This document shows, in pieces, positions 9,818 through 18,432 of a stretch of 64,000 bases of DNA. Both the position numbers and the translations under genes were made by a program. The stretch's first letter is position 1; each line of letters opens with the position of its first letter. The notes below the pieces were generated by a model that was not told the origin of the DNA, searched no databases, and saw only the letters and a list, made by a program, of their open reading frames with translations. Source of the DNA: Paenibacillaceae bacterium (GTDB lineage: Bacteria > Bacillota > Bacilli > Paenibacillales > NBRC-103111); contig JAQSYI010000018.1 of NCBI GenBank assembly GCA_029256185.1, positions 1 through 64,000 of the forward strand, in the 5' to 3' direction.

Positions 9818-12016
9818 ATGATGAGTTATTTTGAACCGAACGATTCCATTTACGAGAAAAACCGGGGCAGCATCAAGGAAACGCTTGAAACCATCGCAGG
9901 ACGGTATATTGGCGCCAATCCGGCTCATCCGTTCGTCTTCCGGCTGTTCAGCAAGGAAGGGTTTCCCCGCCTGCATGATTATAGATATGAGATGGATCTC
10001 ACGAAGAAGTGGCCGCATATCCCCCACGGAAGTCTGATCTATGCCTGGGCCAAGCTGTGGAGCGACAGCGAAACGGAATTGAACCTTGGCGCAGCTTGTT
10101 TGGGTCCGGTCAAAGTGTATGTAAACGGGGAAAAGGTATTTGCTTCGAATATTTCCGATGAAATGGCTCCGGAGCGCAAAAATCCGTTCCGCGCCTCCGT
10201 TAAGAAGGGCTGGAACCAGTTTGTCTTGCAATTCGAGAAGACGGCTAACGGATGCGGCGCCATCTTCGGTACAGGATCATACAAAAACTTCCCGCTGCAC
10301 TTCATCTCCCCGACGCCGGAGCGGGAGGGGCGCGAGGGATGGCTGTACACGGAGCCTACATTAGTTGAAGCTGATGAACTGCTGGCACAGGGATTAAGCG
10401 GGGCAAGCAGCCTGGTCCGATGGTATCCGAAACAAGCTTGGAATCAGCCGGAGCTTGACAAAGGCTGCTTTGCGCGGATTTTCGGGCCGGAAGCAGGCCG
10501 GGCTGCTTATGCCTGGACCAAGGTAAGAAGCTTGCTGCCCGGCCAAAGGGATATCCAATTGAGGGGAACCCATGCAGGCTCTGTAACGGTTTATTTGGAT
10601 GGCGTTCAAGTGTGCTCGGCCCAAGGAACCGGGGTATTCTCTGTGGAGCTGCCGCTCATCTTTGGCGAACATGATCTTGTGGTCCGGTCGGAATGCCCGG
10701 CTTCCGGCGGGGAGGAATGGGGCTTTACACTCGGTGCGCAAGAGGAGAAAATCTCTCTGTTGCCGCCGATTCACGTACAAGGCTTGGAGGATGCATGGTT
10801 GTACCTGGGCTCCTTCCAACCGGGCATGGAGCCGGCCCTGGAGGAATTGACCAAGCTGAATAAGGTTCACGCCAACGGCGGCGATGGCGCTTACTGGCGG
10901 GCTGACCTGCCGCATACCTGGATCCGGCCTTATCTGGAGAATGCCCTGTTCGGCAAATGGAATTATCCGCTGGGTGTTACCTTGTACGGCCTGTTGGGGA
11001 CCGGCGCTGCCATCGGCCGACAGGATTATATCGATTATGTGCTTCGCCATGTGGATCAGAGCGCCTCCTACGACGAGTATTCCCTGTGGGACGGGAAGCA
11101 GTTCGGCGCAGCGGGCGTCAACAATCAGCTGGCGCTGATCGACAGCTTGGACGATTGCGGCTCCTTCGGCGCTACGATGCTGGCAGCCTTGGAGCACGGA
11201 GCGATTGACGGGGCGGATCTGGTTGCCGCCCGCATTGCGCGCTACATCAGCGGGGTTCAGGACCGCAGGCCGGACGGAGCGTTATACCGGGTGAGAGGCA
11301 GCGTCGATTTTATGAAGGATACGCTTTGGTGCGATGATCTTTATATGAGTGTTCCATTCCTGTGCCGCTATGCCATGCTGACGGGAGATCAAGCCTACCT
11401 GGACGACGCGGTGCGGCAGCTGCTTCTGTACAAGCAGTATCTGTATATGCCGGAGCAGCAACTGATGTCCCACGTGTACGATTTCAAGACAGACCGTCAG
11501 ACGGAGGTGGCATGGGGCCGCGGCAACGGCTGGGTGCTGTTCTCATTGGCCGAGCTGCTGACCGTTCTGACCGTTGACCATTCGCAGCGGGGCGAACTTC
11601 TCGGCTTCTATCAATCGCTTTGCGGGGGATACCTGCGGCTGCAGGGCGTGAATGGCCTGTGGCATCAGGTGTTGACCGATCCTTCCTCATATGAAGAGAC
11701 GTCCTGCTCCTCCATGTTTATCTATGCCTTTGCCCGGGGAATCCGGAACAACTGGCTGGCGGAGCCTGCTCCTTATGCGGAGGCCGTAGTGAAGGGATGG
11801 GAAGGCTTGACCAGAATCAGCATCGATAAATACGGCAATGTATACGGGGTATGCAGAGGCTCAGGCTACTCCTTCTCCGCCCGTTATTACCGGGACGAAC
11901 TGTCCTGGCTGCTTAACGATACCCACGGAATCGGGATTGTGATGCTGGCGGGAGTAGAGGCCGCCAAGCTTCAGGATCATATGGCACGAAGGGAAATATC
12001 ACAAGCGTTTGGTTGA
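9818..12016 (+). CDS. GH105/GH88-type unsaturated rhamnogalacturonyl hydrolase
   Basis: This 732-residue protein has an N-terminal half of sugar-binding beta-domains and a C-terminal (alpha/alpha)6-barrel domain from about residue 370. The barrel shows the GH105 hallmarks: LDDCGSFGATML and WCDDLYMSVPF, whose aspartates correspond to the catalytic pair known from Bacillus YteR, and WGRGNGWVLFSLAEL. Such enzymes remove the unsaturated galacturonyl residue that pectate or rhamnogalacturonan lyases leave on oligosaccharides. No signal peptide is seen, so it is probably cytoplasmic and acts after import. Start ATG follows AAAGGAGA. At roughly twice the usual length (about 370) it is a fusion of binding and catalytic parts. 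Confidence 0.85.
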   Translation: MMSYFEPNDSIYEKNRGSIKETLETIAGRYIGANPAHPFVFRLFSKEGFPRLHDYRYEMDLTKKWPHIPHGSLIYAWAKLWSDSETELNLGAACLGPVKVYVNGEKVFASNISDEMAPERKNPFRASVKKGWNQFVLQFEKTANGCGAIFGTGSYKNFPLHFISPTPEREGREGWLYTEPTLVEADELLAQGLSGASSLVRWYPKQAWNQPELDKGCFARIFGPEAGRAAYAWTKVRSLLPGQRDIQLRGTHAGSVTVYLDGVQVCSAQGTGVFSVELPLIFGEHDLVVRSECPASGGEEWGFTLGAQEEKISLLPPIHVQGLEDAWLYLGSFQPGMEPALEELTKLNKVHANGGDGAYWRADLPHTWIRPYLENALFGKWNYPLGVTLYGLLGTGAAIGRQDYIDYVLRHVDQSASYDEYSLWDGKQFGAAGVNNQLALIDSLDDCGSFGATMLAALEHGAIDGADLVAARIARYISGVQDRRPDGALYRVRGSVDFMKDTLWCDDLYMSVPFLCRYAMLTGDQAYLDDAVRQLLLYKQYLYMPEQQLMSHVYDFKTDRQTEVAWGRGNGWVLFSLAELLTVLTVDHSQRGELLGFYQSLCGGYLRLQGVNGLWHQVLTDPSSYEETSCSSMFIYAFARGIRNNWLAEPAPYAEAVVKGWEGLTRISIDKYGNVYGVCRGSGYSFSARYYRDELSWLLNDTHGIGIVMLAGVEAAKLQDHMARREISQAFG

Positions 12017-12381
12017 TTTCAGCCGAGCGTTTACCTCAATTTACAGGCGATCGAATTTTTCCCGCCGGTCAGGAAGAAACAACGAGGTATTAATGATGTG
12101 AAGAAACAGTCATAATGGAAATCTTTCTTCTTTTCTCATCCTCTCAATTCCGAGAAGTTATAAATAAAGCAAGGTCAGCGGTTAATCCCGTGGATGGGCC
12201 TTGCTTTATTGCATATATGGAATGTTCCTCAGGTCCCATACCTAGAGATTTTACATACAGTCAATAACCCTTAAGATTAAATCTAGTTTTTTTTATAAAA
12301 AGTGTAATACTATTAGTATAAGAAAAATATGGAATAAAGTATCTCAAATAAAAAAACGGGTTAAGAGAGAGTAGGTTACTT
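12017..12381. other. Intergenic region before the duplicated lipoprotein-like genes
   Basis: The region holds a terminator for the GH105 gene (12166-12210) and then becomes clearly AT-rich up to the next start. GTATAAGA near 12316-12323 could be part of a promoter for the gene at 12382, but I cannot place a convincing -35 box. No gene is visible. Confidence 0.4.
12166..12210 (+). terminator. Terminator after the GH105 gene
   Basis: AAAGCAAGG (12166-12174) pairs with CCTTGCTTT (12199-12207), followed by ATT. The loop is long (24 bases) but the stem is perfect. Confidence 0.6.
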
Positions 12382-13086
12382 ATGAAAGTATTCAGAGCAG
12401 TCCTCCTTTTGATCCTATGCATGATCATGTTCTTCTTCCTCCGCGGCTGTTACAACAGGCATGAGGTTAAGGGGATTGTGGAGGACTATTTAGATGCCAA
12501 ATATTACAAAGGAGTTACCTTCAAGGTAGGTACGCCCACCAAAGGACTCTTTGCTATTATGGGGCCTAGTAACTATTCTGCTCCTGTTACTGCCGTCATG
12601 GAGGGGCGTAGGATTCCATTTTTAGTGACACTTGATGAACATTGGGCTATTAGATATGAGAATTTCGTTGAAAGAAAATTTATGATCGAGATTCAAGATT
12701 ACATTGGGGAAAGGATAAATCCTATCATAGCAAATGGCCTTGTAGGAGCCAATCCTACAGGAGCTTTATTGAAAAAGCAGGAAGATCCGTATTCATACTA
12801 TTTATCCCCTTTGGAGAAGGTGATAGATAGGCTGTCTAGTATAGGCGTTAGTATATCATGGAGTGGTATGGTATTGATGGATAAGCAGGAATTCTATGAT
12901 ATGTGCATAGAATTAGCCAAAGCACTCCAGAATGAACCCATCACCGTATTTTATATTTATTTTCGATATTCAAGTGACAATCAAGAAATGTCATTGTACT
13001 TTCATATGCCAGAATATCTCGAAGCCGCGCCAGAGCAAGTGCTGAAGAAGATATCCGTGTTAAATAAGATCAGCACCACCAAATAA
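12382..13086 (+). CDS. Hypothetical membrane-anchored protein, tandem copy 1
   Basis: I do not recognise this 234-residue protein. It has a short basic start, one hydrophobic segment (residues 5-20) and LRGC, a possible but atypical lipobox with Arg at -2, so it is either a lipoprotein or a single-pass membrane protein facing outside. The first about 115 residues are almost the same as in the next gene, including GVTFKVGTPTKGLFAIMG; the rest diverges but keeps LEAAPEQVLKKISVLNK at the end. Codon use and base composition are more AT-rich than in flanking genes, suggesting later acquisition. Only 24 bases separate the two genes. Function unknown. Confidence 0.75.
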   Translation: MKVFRAVLLLILCMIMFFFLRGCYNRHEVKGIVEDYLDAKYYKGVTFKVGTPTKGLFAIMGPSNYSAPVTAVMEGRRIPFLVTLDEHWAIRYENFVERKFMIEIQDYIGERINPIIANGLVGANPTGALLKKQEDPYSYYLSPLEKVIDRLSSIGVSISWSGMVLMDKQEFYDMCIELAKALQNEPITVFYIYFRYSSDNQEMSLYFHMPEYLEAAPEQVLKKISVLNKISTTK

Positions 13087-13110
13087 GCTTGTGAAGGGGG
13101 GAATCAAATT

Positions 13111-14166
13111 ATGAAAGTATTCAGAGCAGTCCTCCTATTGATTATATGCATAGTCATGTTCTTCTTCCTCCGCGGCTGTTACAACCGACATGAGGTGAAG
13201 GGGATTGTGGAGGATTATTTGAATTCCAAATATTACAAAGGAGTTACCTTCAAGGTAGGTACGCCCACCAAAGGACTCTTTGCTATCATGGGTCCTAGTA
13301 ACTATTCTGCTCCTGTTACTGCCATCATGGAAGGGCGTGAAATTCCATTTCTAGTAAAACTTGATGAACATTGGGATGTTAGATATGAGGATTTTGTTGA
13401 GAGAAAGTTTAAGATCGATGTTCAAGATTACATTGAGGAGATAATCAGACCGATCTTAGAAGATACTAAAGTGGGCGTAGGTGGCGTAGGTGGTGGTCTG
13501 GCCGGAAAAGAACCATTAGAAGGTTACTATTTATCTTCTTTAGAAAAGGTTTTCAGTAAGCTTAACACTTTAAACTTAAGTGTATCTTGGAATGGCAAAG
13601 CAGAATTATCCAAAGAACAGTTCTATCACATATGCAAGCAAGTCGGAATACTTCTTAAACAAGAACAATTTTCTGTTTCATCAGTTGACTTTGGGTATTC
13701 AACTAGTAAGAGTGTAATATCAATAAACTTTCAATTATCCGAAGATCTCGAAGCCGCGCCGGAGCGAGTGATAAAGAAGATATCCGTGTTAAATAAAAGC
13801 AGCAATTCAACTCAAGCGGTAACACCGGTGCAGATCAGCGACCTGAGCGGGGTGCTGGCAATTGAGGCAGGAGTCGGACATATTCTGGCGGTAAAAAGCG
13901 ATGGAACGGTGTGGGCCTGGGGAAATACTTTTTATGGTCAATCGGGTCCGCGAACAGGAGATACAGTCCAATGGTCCAAGACTCCAATAGCGGGAGCGAC
14001 TCAGGTAACGGCAGTAGGTGCGGGAGATAACCACAGTCTGTCGGTTAAGAGTGATGGAAGCATTTGGAGCTGGGGGAGCAATGTGTACGGGCAATTGGGA
14101 GATGGAACAACAACCAACCGATCTGCTGCAGTAGCGATGCAAAAGAATACCGCGCCGGTTTACTGA
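13111..14166 (+). CDS. Hypothetical membrane-anchored protein with C-terminal RCC1-like repeats, tandem copy 2
   Basis: This 351-residue paralogue of the preceding gene has the same signal/anchor and the same first about 115 residues, with conserved LEAAPERVIKKISVLNK near residue 215. Directly after this point the protein continues as RCC1 beta-propeller repeats: GVGHILAVKSDGTVWAWG and GDNHSLSVKSDGSIWSWGS, then NVYGQLGDGTTTNRS. A full propeller needs about seven blades; only about two are present and the protein stops soon after, so it looks like a fusion with the truncated end of an RCC1-repeat gene. GGGGG ribosome site precedes the ATG. Composition shifts to higher GC from about 13800, at the join. 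Function unknown. Confidence 0.72.
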   Translation: MKVFRAVLLLIICIVMFFFLRGCYNRHEVKGIVEDYLNSKYYKGVTFKVGTPTKGLFAIMGPSNYSAPVTAIMEGREIPFLVKLDEHWDVRYEDFVERKFKIDVQDYIEEIIRPILEDTKVGVGGVGGGLAGKEPLEGYYLSSLEKVFSKLNTLNLSVSWNGKAELSKEQFYHICKQVGILLKQEQFSVSSVDFGYSTSKSVISINFQLSEDLEAAPERVIKKISVLNKSSNSTQAVTPVQISDLSGVLAIEAGVGHILAVKSDGTVWAWGNTFYGQSGPRTGDTVQWSKTPIAGATQVTAVGAGDNHSLSVKSDGSIWSWGSNVYGQLGDGTTTNRSAAVAMQKNTAPVY

Positions 14167-14241
14167 GGGAGGATTTGGTCAGACAATATCGTAACCTTTC
14201 AAAGCAGTCGAGTACCAAAAACATAGCAACATATCATTTAG

Positions 14242-14284
14242 AAAAGGGTTAGTACACCTCGTTGAGGTGCTGCTAGCCTTTTTA
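14242..14284 (+). terminator. Terminator after the RCC1-fusion gene
   Basis: AAAGGGTTAG and CACCTC pair with GAGGTG and CTAGCCTTT around a GTT loop, with a small internal bulge, followed by T-rich sequence. Confidence 0.65.
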
Positions 14285-14297
14285 TATACGGAAGAGA

Positions 14298-14345
14298 CTG
14301 CCCAGAAAGTCAGTTTTCATTGACTTTCTGGGCAGCCCCATTTTT
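14298..14345. terminator. Perfect 15-bp inverted repeat, bidirectional terminator or transposon-end remnant
   Basis: CTGCCCAGAAAGTCA (14298-14312) and TGACTTTCTGGGCAG (14321-14335) are perfectly complementary across an 8-base loop, with a run of T after CCCCA. It lies between convergent genes, as expected of a shared terminator. The sequence also resembles terminal inverted repeats of some insertion sequences, which often carry ...AAAGTCA ends, so a MITE-like remnant is possible. Confidence 0.6.
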
Positions 14346-14521
14346 GTTTGAAGGGTAAAAAATAAGCACCCTGTTAGTACCATGCCCTTATAGGGCTGAT
14401 GGAGGCCACCGGCTATGCTGGTGATCATGGCTCAATGCTTCATGTTGGTTTACAGTGAGTTGCAAGTATCTTCTTTTATTAACCATTCGCACTTCCAAGG
14501 ATTAACAAGCTTCCCCCTACT

Positions 14522-15703
14522 CTACTGGGCAACTACAGCCGAAGCGGCTTTCTTGGCAGCCGGTTCGGCTGCGGTGAACCGGTAGGAGCACAGGATGGCA
14601 ATCCGCACCGCGGCAATCGCCAGAAAACAGGCCCAGATGGGCAGGAAGATCAGGAGAAACCCTGAGAGGAGCCCTCCTATCGCATTGCCGCCACTCATCA
14701 GAAGCTGAAAATCGGAGAAGAAATCCATCTCTTTCTTGTGGGCCTGGGCTTCCTCCATCATGACGGAGTTGGTTGCCACCTCCGCTACTGCGGCGCAGCC
14801 GCCCAGCAAGGCTTGCAGGACAACCAGCGCGGCGAAATAAGAAATTTTTCCATAGGGCAGGATAACAAGCGCCATTCCCATCAGAGCGACAGAGTAAACC
14901 CGTAAAGCGCCGAACCGCTCAATCGCCCGCCGCGTCGCCGGCATAAGCAGGGCGGACAGAACGCCTGCGCCAATCACGAAGTAGGCGATCTCCGCATTGC
15001 TGAGTCCCAGCTTCTTGACATGATAGATCGTAAATAAGGGCGCCGCCATGGCTACCCCGATATTGTTCATCGCCATCCACCACAGTTTCCGGTTGCATTC
15101 TCTAAACGGGCGGACCATATGCAGACGGATGGGCTTCTTCTCATTAGGAGCCATGGAGGCGATCAGATTCATTCCTGTGAAGGTGGCAACGCAGCCTACC
15201 AGCATGGATACGGAATAGTTCATCGGGAAAAACTGCTGTGTCGCATCCAGTACCCGGCCGATTCCGTAGCTGCCCACCACCAGGATGACAATGCCGATGA
15301 GCTTGTTGGTGCTGAACATCCGGGGGAAATCCTGCTGGGGAACCACACGCCTGAGAATGGCCGGCTGCTGTGCCCCGGTCACCATAACGGAAACGGCGTT
15401 GATGGACCAGCATACCAGCAGAATGGGTATGGGGTTTGGCAGCATGACCGACAGCGCCATGCTGAGAAACGCAAACTGGCGGACATAGCCGCTGGTCAAA
15501 TACACCCCTCTGGTTACAGGCAGCTGGCGGGTAAGCAAAGCCAGCGACAAGGCGCAAAAGAGCGGGGGAAGCGAATTGGACAGGGCAATCTGGAAGTCGC
15601 TTGCGCCCAGCCGGGCGATCAGTACAGGCAGGAATGTGAAGAAAGCAACGCTTTTTACATTCTGCAGGGCGGCATCCAGATAAATTCTGGTGGAGATCTT
15701 CAT
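14522..15703 (-). CDS. MFS transporter
   Basis: This 393-residue polytopic membrane protein has about twelve hydrophobic segments in two halves, as in the major facilitator superfamily. There is no motif that fixes a substrate. Start ATG (complement of 15701-15703) is preceded by AAAGGA. It is transcribed toward the RCC1-fusion gene and away from the GGDEF gene at 15967. Confidence 0.75.
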   Translation of the reverse strand: MKISTRIYLDAALQNVKSVAFFTFLPVLIARLGASDFQIALSNSLPPLFCALSLALLTRQLPVTRGVYLTSGYVRQFAFLSMALSVMLPNPIPILLVCWSINAVSVMVTGAQQPAILRRVVPQQDFPRMFSTNKLIGIVILVVGSYGIGRVLDATQQFFPMNYSVSMLVGCVATFTGMNLIASMAPNEKKPIRLHMVRPFRECNRKLWWMAMNNIGVAMAAPLFTIYHVKKLGLSNAEIAYFVIGAGVLSALLMPATRRAIERFGALRVYSVALMGMALVILPYGKISYFAALVVLQALLGGCAAVAEVATNSVMMEEAQAHKKEMDFFSDFQLLMSGGNAIGGLLSGFLLIFLPIWACFLAIAAVRIAILCSYRFTAAEPAAKKAASAVVAQ

Positions 15704-15966
15704 GAGGTGTATGTCCTTTCCTGCTCATATATTCCGTGCCTCTTTTTGCGAATAGGACTCTTTTACTGTAAGCTTAACGCGGTTTCACCTGGGTTGACAT
15801 GGACATCCCGCTCAAAAAACATGGATTATCTTGCACTGCCACTCATTCAATTGTCCATTAGTAAAATATTCAAATCCCGTAGACTGGCCTAATGAGATGA
15901 ATTATAATGGGATAGTATAAAAAACCCAATATTAGAATTATTTCGTCATGCAGGAGGGAATTCACG

Positions 15967-16926
15967 GTGAATCCAACATACGGGCAGATGCCGCTTCCCC
16001 AAGATGGTCCTGGCAGGCCTCTGCAAGTGCTTATGGCCCATGCTGTAGGCCAGCTTCTCCACGGATTCATTCTCACCGATGCGTCCGGAGCCATCCTGTA
16101 TATGAACCATGCCGTAAGCCTGACAACGGGATATCTTGACGAAGAAGTATTGGGTCATACACCTAGAATATTTCAATCCGGCAAACATGAAGCAGGCTTC
16201 TACGAGAAGATGTGGCGCAGCATCAGAGAGAGCGGACACTGGCAAGGGGAAGTATGGAACCGTCACAAGAACGGGCAGATGTATGCGGAGTGGCTCTGCA
16301 TCTCTACCATTGTCGATGATGCAGGCAACATCACTCATTACTGCGGACTGTTCAGCGATATTACAGAACGCAAGCAGCAGGAACAGAAGCTGAAGGCGGA
16401 GAACCGGCGGCTGGAGAAGCTGAGCATGGTGGATGCGCTGACAGGCATCGCCAACAGGCGGGCGTTCGACCAGTGCCTGGAGCGGGAATGGGAACGTGGG
16501 ATCCGCAGCGAGCAGCCTCTGTCGCTTCTGCTTATCGATATTGACCATTTCAAGCTGTACAATGATTTGAACGGCCATCAAAAAGGGGATGAGGTGCTCC
16601 GGCAGGTGGCTTCCTTGTTGGAAGGATCGATTGAGCGGGCGGGGGATTTTCTCGCCAGATACGGCGGGGAGGAATTCGGCGTGATCTTGCCTGAGACGGA
16701 GCTGAAGGTAGCGGTCATCATCGCCCAATCTTTGCGGGACAGCGTATGGGCGGCCAAGATTCCCCATCACGGCTTAGGGGCGGGCCCGTTTCTGTCCATC
16801 AGCGTCGGCTGCTGCACCATGCTGCCGTCGGGTGGAGGACGTTGTGACGACTTGCTCCAGTCCGCGGATAAAGCGCTTTATTCAGCCAAGGAGAGAGGGA
16901 GGAACCGGGTGCAGATCCGGGCCTGA
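15967..16926 (+). CDS. PAS-GGDEF diguanylate cyclase
   Basis: This 319-residue protein begins with a PAS domain (about residues 20-140: GFILTDASGAILYMN, later RHKNGQMYAEWLCIS and the PAC end), a short coiled linker, then a GGDEF domain from about residue 155. The active-site motif is intact as GGEEF, and RAGD precedes it by exactly five residues, matching the inhibitory RxxD site, so it should make cyclic di-GMP from two GTP and be subject to product inhibition. No membrane segment is seen; the PAS domain presumably senses a cytoplasmic signal. Start GTG follows AGGAGGG. No other c-di-GMP gene is in the window. Confidence 0.92.
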   Translation: MNPTYGQMPLPQDGPGRPLQVLMAHAVGQLLHGFILTDASGAILYMNHAVSLTTGYLDEEVLGHTPRIFQSGKHEAGFYEKMWRSIRESGHWQGEVWNRHKNGQMYAEWLCISTIVDDAGNITHYCGLFSDITERKQQEQKLKAENRRLEKLSMVDALTGIANRRAFDQCLEREWERGIRSEQPLSLLLIDIDHFKLYNDLNGHQKGDEVLRQVASLLEGSIERAGDFLARYGGEEFGVILPETELKVAVIIAQSLRDSVWAAKIPHHGLGAGPFLSISVGCCTMLPSGGGRCDDLLQSADKALYSAKERGRNRVQIRA

Positions 16927-16961
16927 TCCGAAGCGGGTTTGCGTAAAATCTGCAGCGGTGC

Positions 16962-16990
16962 TTGCATCCCCGGTCTTCTTTGCATATAAT
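16962..16990 (+). promoter_or_regulatory. Sigma-A promoter of pheST
   Basis: TTGCAT (16962-16967), 17 bases, then a perfect TATAAT (16985-16990), placing the transcript start near 16997 just before the T-box leader. Confidence 0.75.
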
Positions 16991-17014
16991 AGACGGTACA
17001 TTCATATTGCTCAC

Positions 17015-17307
17015 AAGCAATGACGGAGAAAAGTAAACGAACCACCGCCGGACAGGGAGAGGACGCCGGAGATTGAGAGCGCCTCACGTGACGGTTTCGT
17101 TGAAGTTCGCTCCCGAGCTGTCGCTTGAACGAAGGAGAATTATTTTCTTCCTGTAGGGCCGACCGGTTTCGACCGATATATCGATTCAAGTGAGACATGG
17201 TCTTTTTGCTGCACGCAGAGATCAGGTGTTTGTCCTGAGGTCAGCACATGTCTTAATAAGGGTGGTACCACGGTTCTTCGTCCCTTTCCGGGATGGAGGA
17301 CCTTTTT
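17015..17307 (+). promoter_or_regulatory. T-box leader (tRNA-Phe sensing) of pheST
   Basis: The leader shows the T-box sequence AAGGGTGGTACCACGG (17258-17273) and a terminator whose arms GGTTCTTCGTCCC (17272-17284) and GGGATGGAGGACC (17290-17302) are followed by TTTTT. Stem I carries AGTA on the 5' side (17032) and GAAG-TTC-G on the 3' side; TTC at 17106-17108 is the likely specifier codon for phenylalanine. TGGT in the T-box would pair with ACCA of tRNA-Phe. Uncharged tRNA-Phe should favour the antiterminator and switch pheST on. The UUC assignment is my reading of the fold, not a computed structure. Confidence 0.92.
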
Positions 17308-17378
17308 GCTTTCCGCGGTATGCGGCGCAGATGAATTGTCGGCATGTCTAATTTTTGGAAAAATGGAGGGGTTTGTTT

Positions 17379-18413
17379 ATGAGAGAACGGTTGGAGGCCT
17401 TGCGCCGCGCCGCCTTGGAGGAATTGGAGGGCGTAGCGGGACTGCAGGTGCTAAATGAGCTGCGGATCAAATATTTGGGCAAAAAAGGACCGTTGACCGA
17501 GGTGCTGCGGGGGATGGGCAGCCTAAGCGCCGAAGAACGTCCCCTGATCGGTCAGGTTGCCAATGATGTGCGGGCGGCGATCGAAGCTGTGATCGAGCGC
17601 AAGACAGCCGCTATGCAGCAGGCCGACACGGAGAAGCGGCTGCGTCAGGAAACCATTGACGTGACCCTGCCGGGCCGTCCCAGCCCTATGGGCACCATTC
17701 ATCCCTTGAGCAAAGTGATTCAGGAGATCGAGGATATTTTTCTGGGGATGGGCTACAAGGTGGCGGAAGGCCCGGAAGTGGAGCAAGATTACTACAACTT
17801 CGAGGCGCTTAATCTGCCCAAGAACCATCCGGCCAGGGATATGCAGGATTCGTTCTATATCACAGAAGATATTCTTCTGCGCACCCATACCTCGCCTGTG
17901 CAAGTAAGGACCATGCTGAAGATGCAGGGCGAGGTTCCGGTGAAAATCATCTGCCCCGGCAAGGTGTACCGCCGGGATGACGACGACGCCACCCACTCCC
18001 ATCAGTTCACCCAGATTGAAGGGCTGGTGGTGGACAAGGGCATCCGGATGAGCGACCTGAAGGGAACGCTGCTGCAATTCGCCAGGGAGATGTTCGGGCC
18101 GGATGTGAATATCCGCCTGCGCCCCAGCTTCTTCCCGTTCACGGAGCCAAGCGTCGAGGTGGACATCAGTTGTTACCAATGCGGCGGCTCGGGCTGCCGG
18201 ATGTGCAAGCAAAGCGGCTGGATCGAGATTCTGGGAGCGGGTATGGTGCATCCCCGCGTGCTGGAGATGGGCGGATACGATCCGGCGGTGTACAGCGGCT
18301 TCGCTTTCGGCATGGGGCCGGACCGGATTGCGCTGTTGAAATACGGTGTGGATGATATCCGTCATTTTTATACCAACGACCTGCGCTTCCTGCGGCAGTT
18401 CGACCGGACTTAA
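17379..18413 (+). CDS. pheS: Phenylalanine--tRNA ligase alpha subunit
   Basis: This 344-residue class II aminoacyl-tRNA synthetase subunit charges tRNA-Phe as part of the alpha2-beta2 enzyme. It has an N-terminal coiled coil (about residues 1-90) and then the catalytic core with PTGHPLSK-like HPLSKVIQEIE, motif 2 around KVYRRDDDDATHSHQFTQIEG, the FPFTEPSVEVD segment and motif 3 GFAFGMGPDRIALLKYG. Start ATG at 17379 follows GGAGGGG; the open frame from 17355 lacks such a site. It sits behind the T-box leader and 19 bases before pheT. Confidence 0.97.
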   Translation: MRERLEALRRAALEELEGVAGLQVLNELRIKYLGKKGPLTEVLRGMGSLSAEERPLIGQVANDVRAAIEAVIERKTAAMQQADTEKRLRQETIDVTLPGRPSPMGTIHPLSKVIQEIEDIFLGMGYKVAEGPEVEQDYYNFEALNLPKNHPARDMQDSFYITEDILLRTHTSPVQVRTMLKMQGEVPVKIICPGKVYRRDDDDATHSHQFTQIEGLVVDKGIRMSDLKGTLLQFAREMFGPDVNIRLRPSFFPFTEPSVEVDISCYQCGGSGCRMCKQSGWIEILGAGMVHPRVLEMGGYDPAVYSGFAFGMGPDRIALLKYGVDDIRHFYTNDLRFLRQFDRT

Positions 18414-18432
18414 GGAAAGGGGTGCATAGCAG

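Larger units (their letters stand above)
14167..14521. other. Intergenic region between convergent genes
   Basis: Two hairpins occupy the first half (14242-14284 and 14298-14335). The rest, to the stop of the minus-strand MFS gene at 14522, shows nothing I can name. Confidence 0.4.

Noticed and set aside
15119..15892. Plus-strand frame opposite the MFS gene
   Set aside because: Polar, repetitive antisense translation of membrane helices; the minus-strand MFS protein with ribosome site is the real gene.
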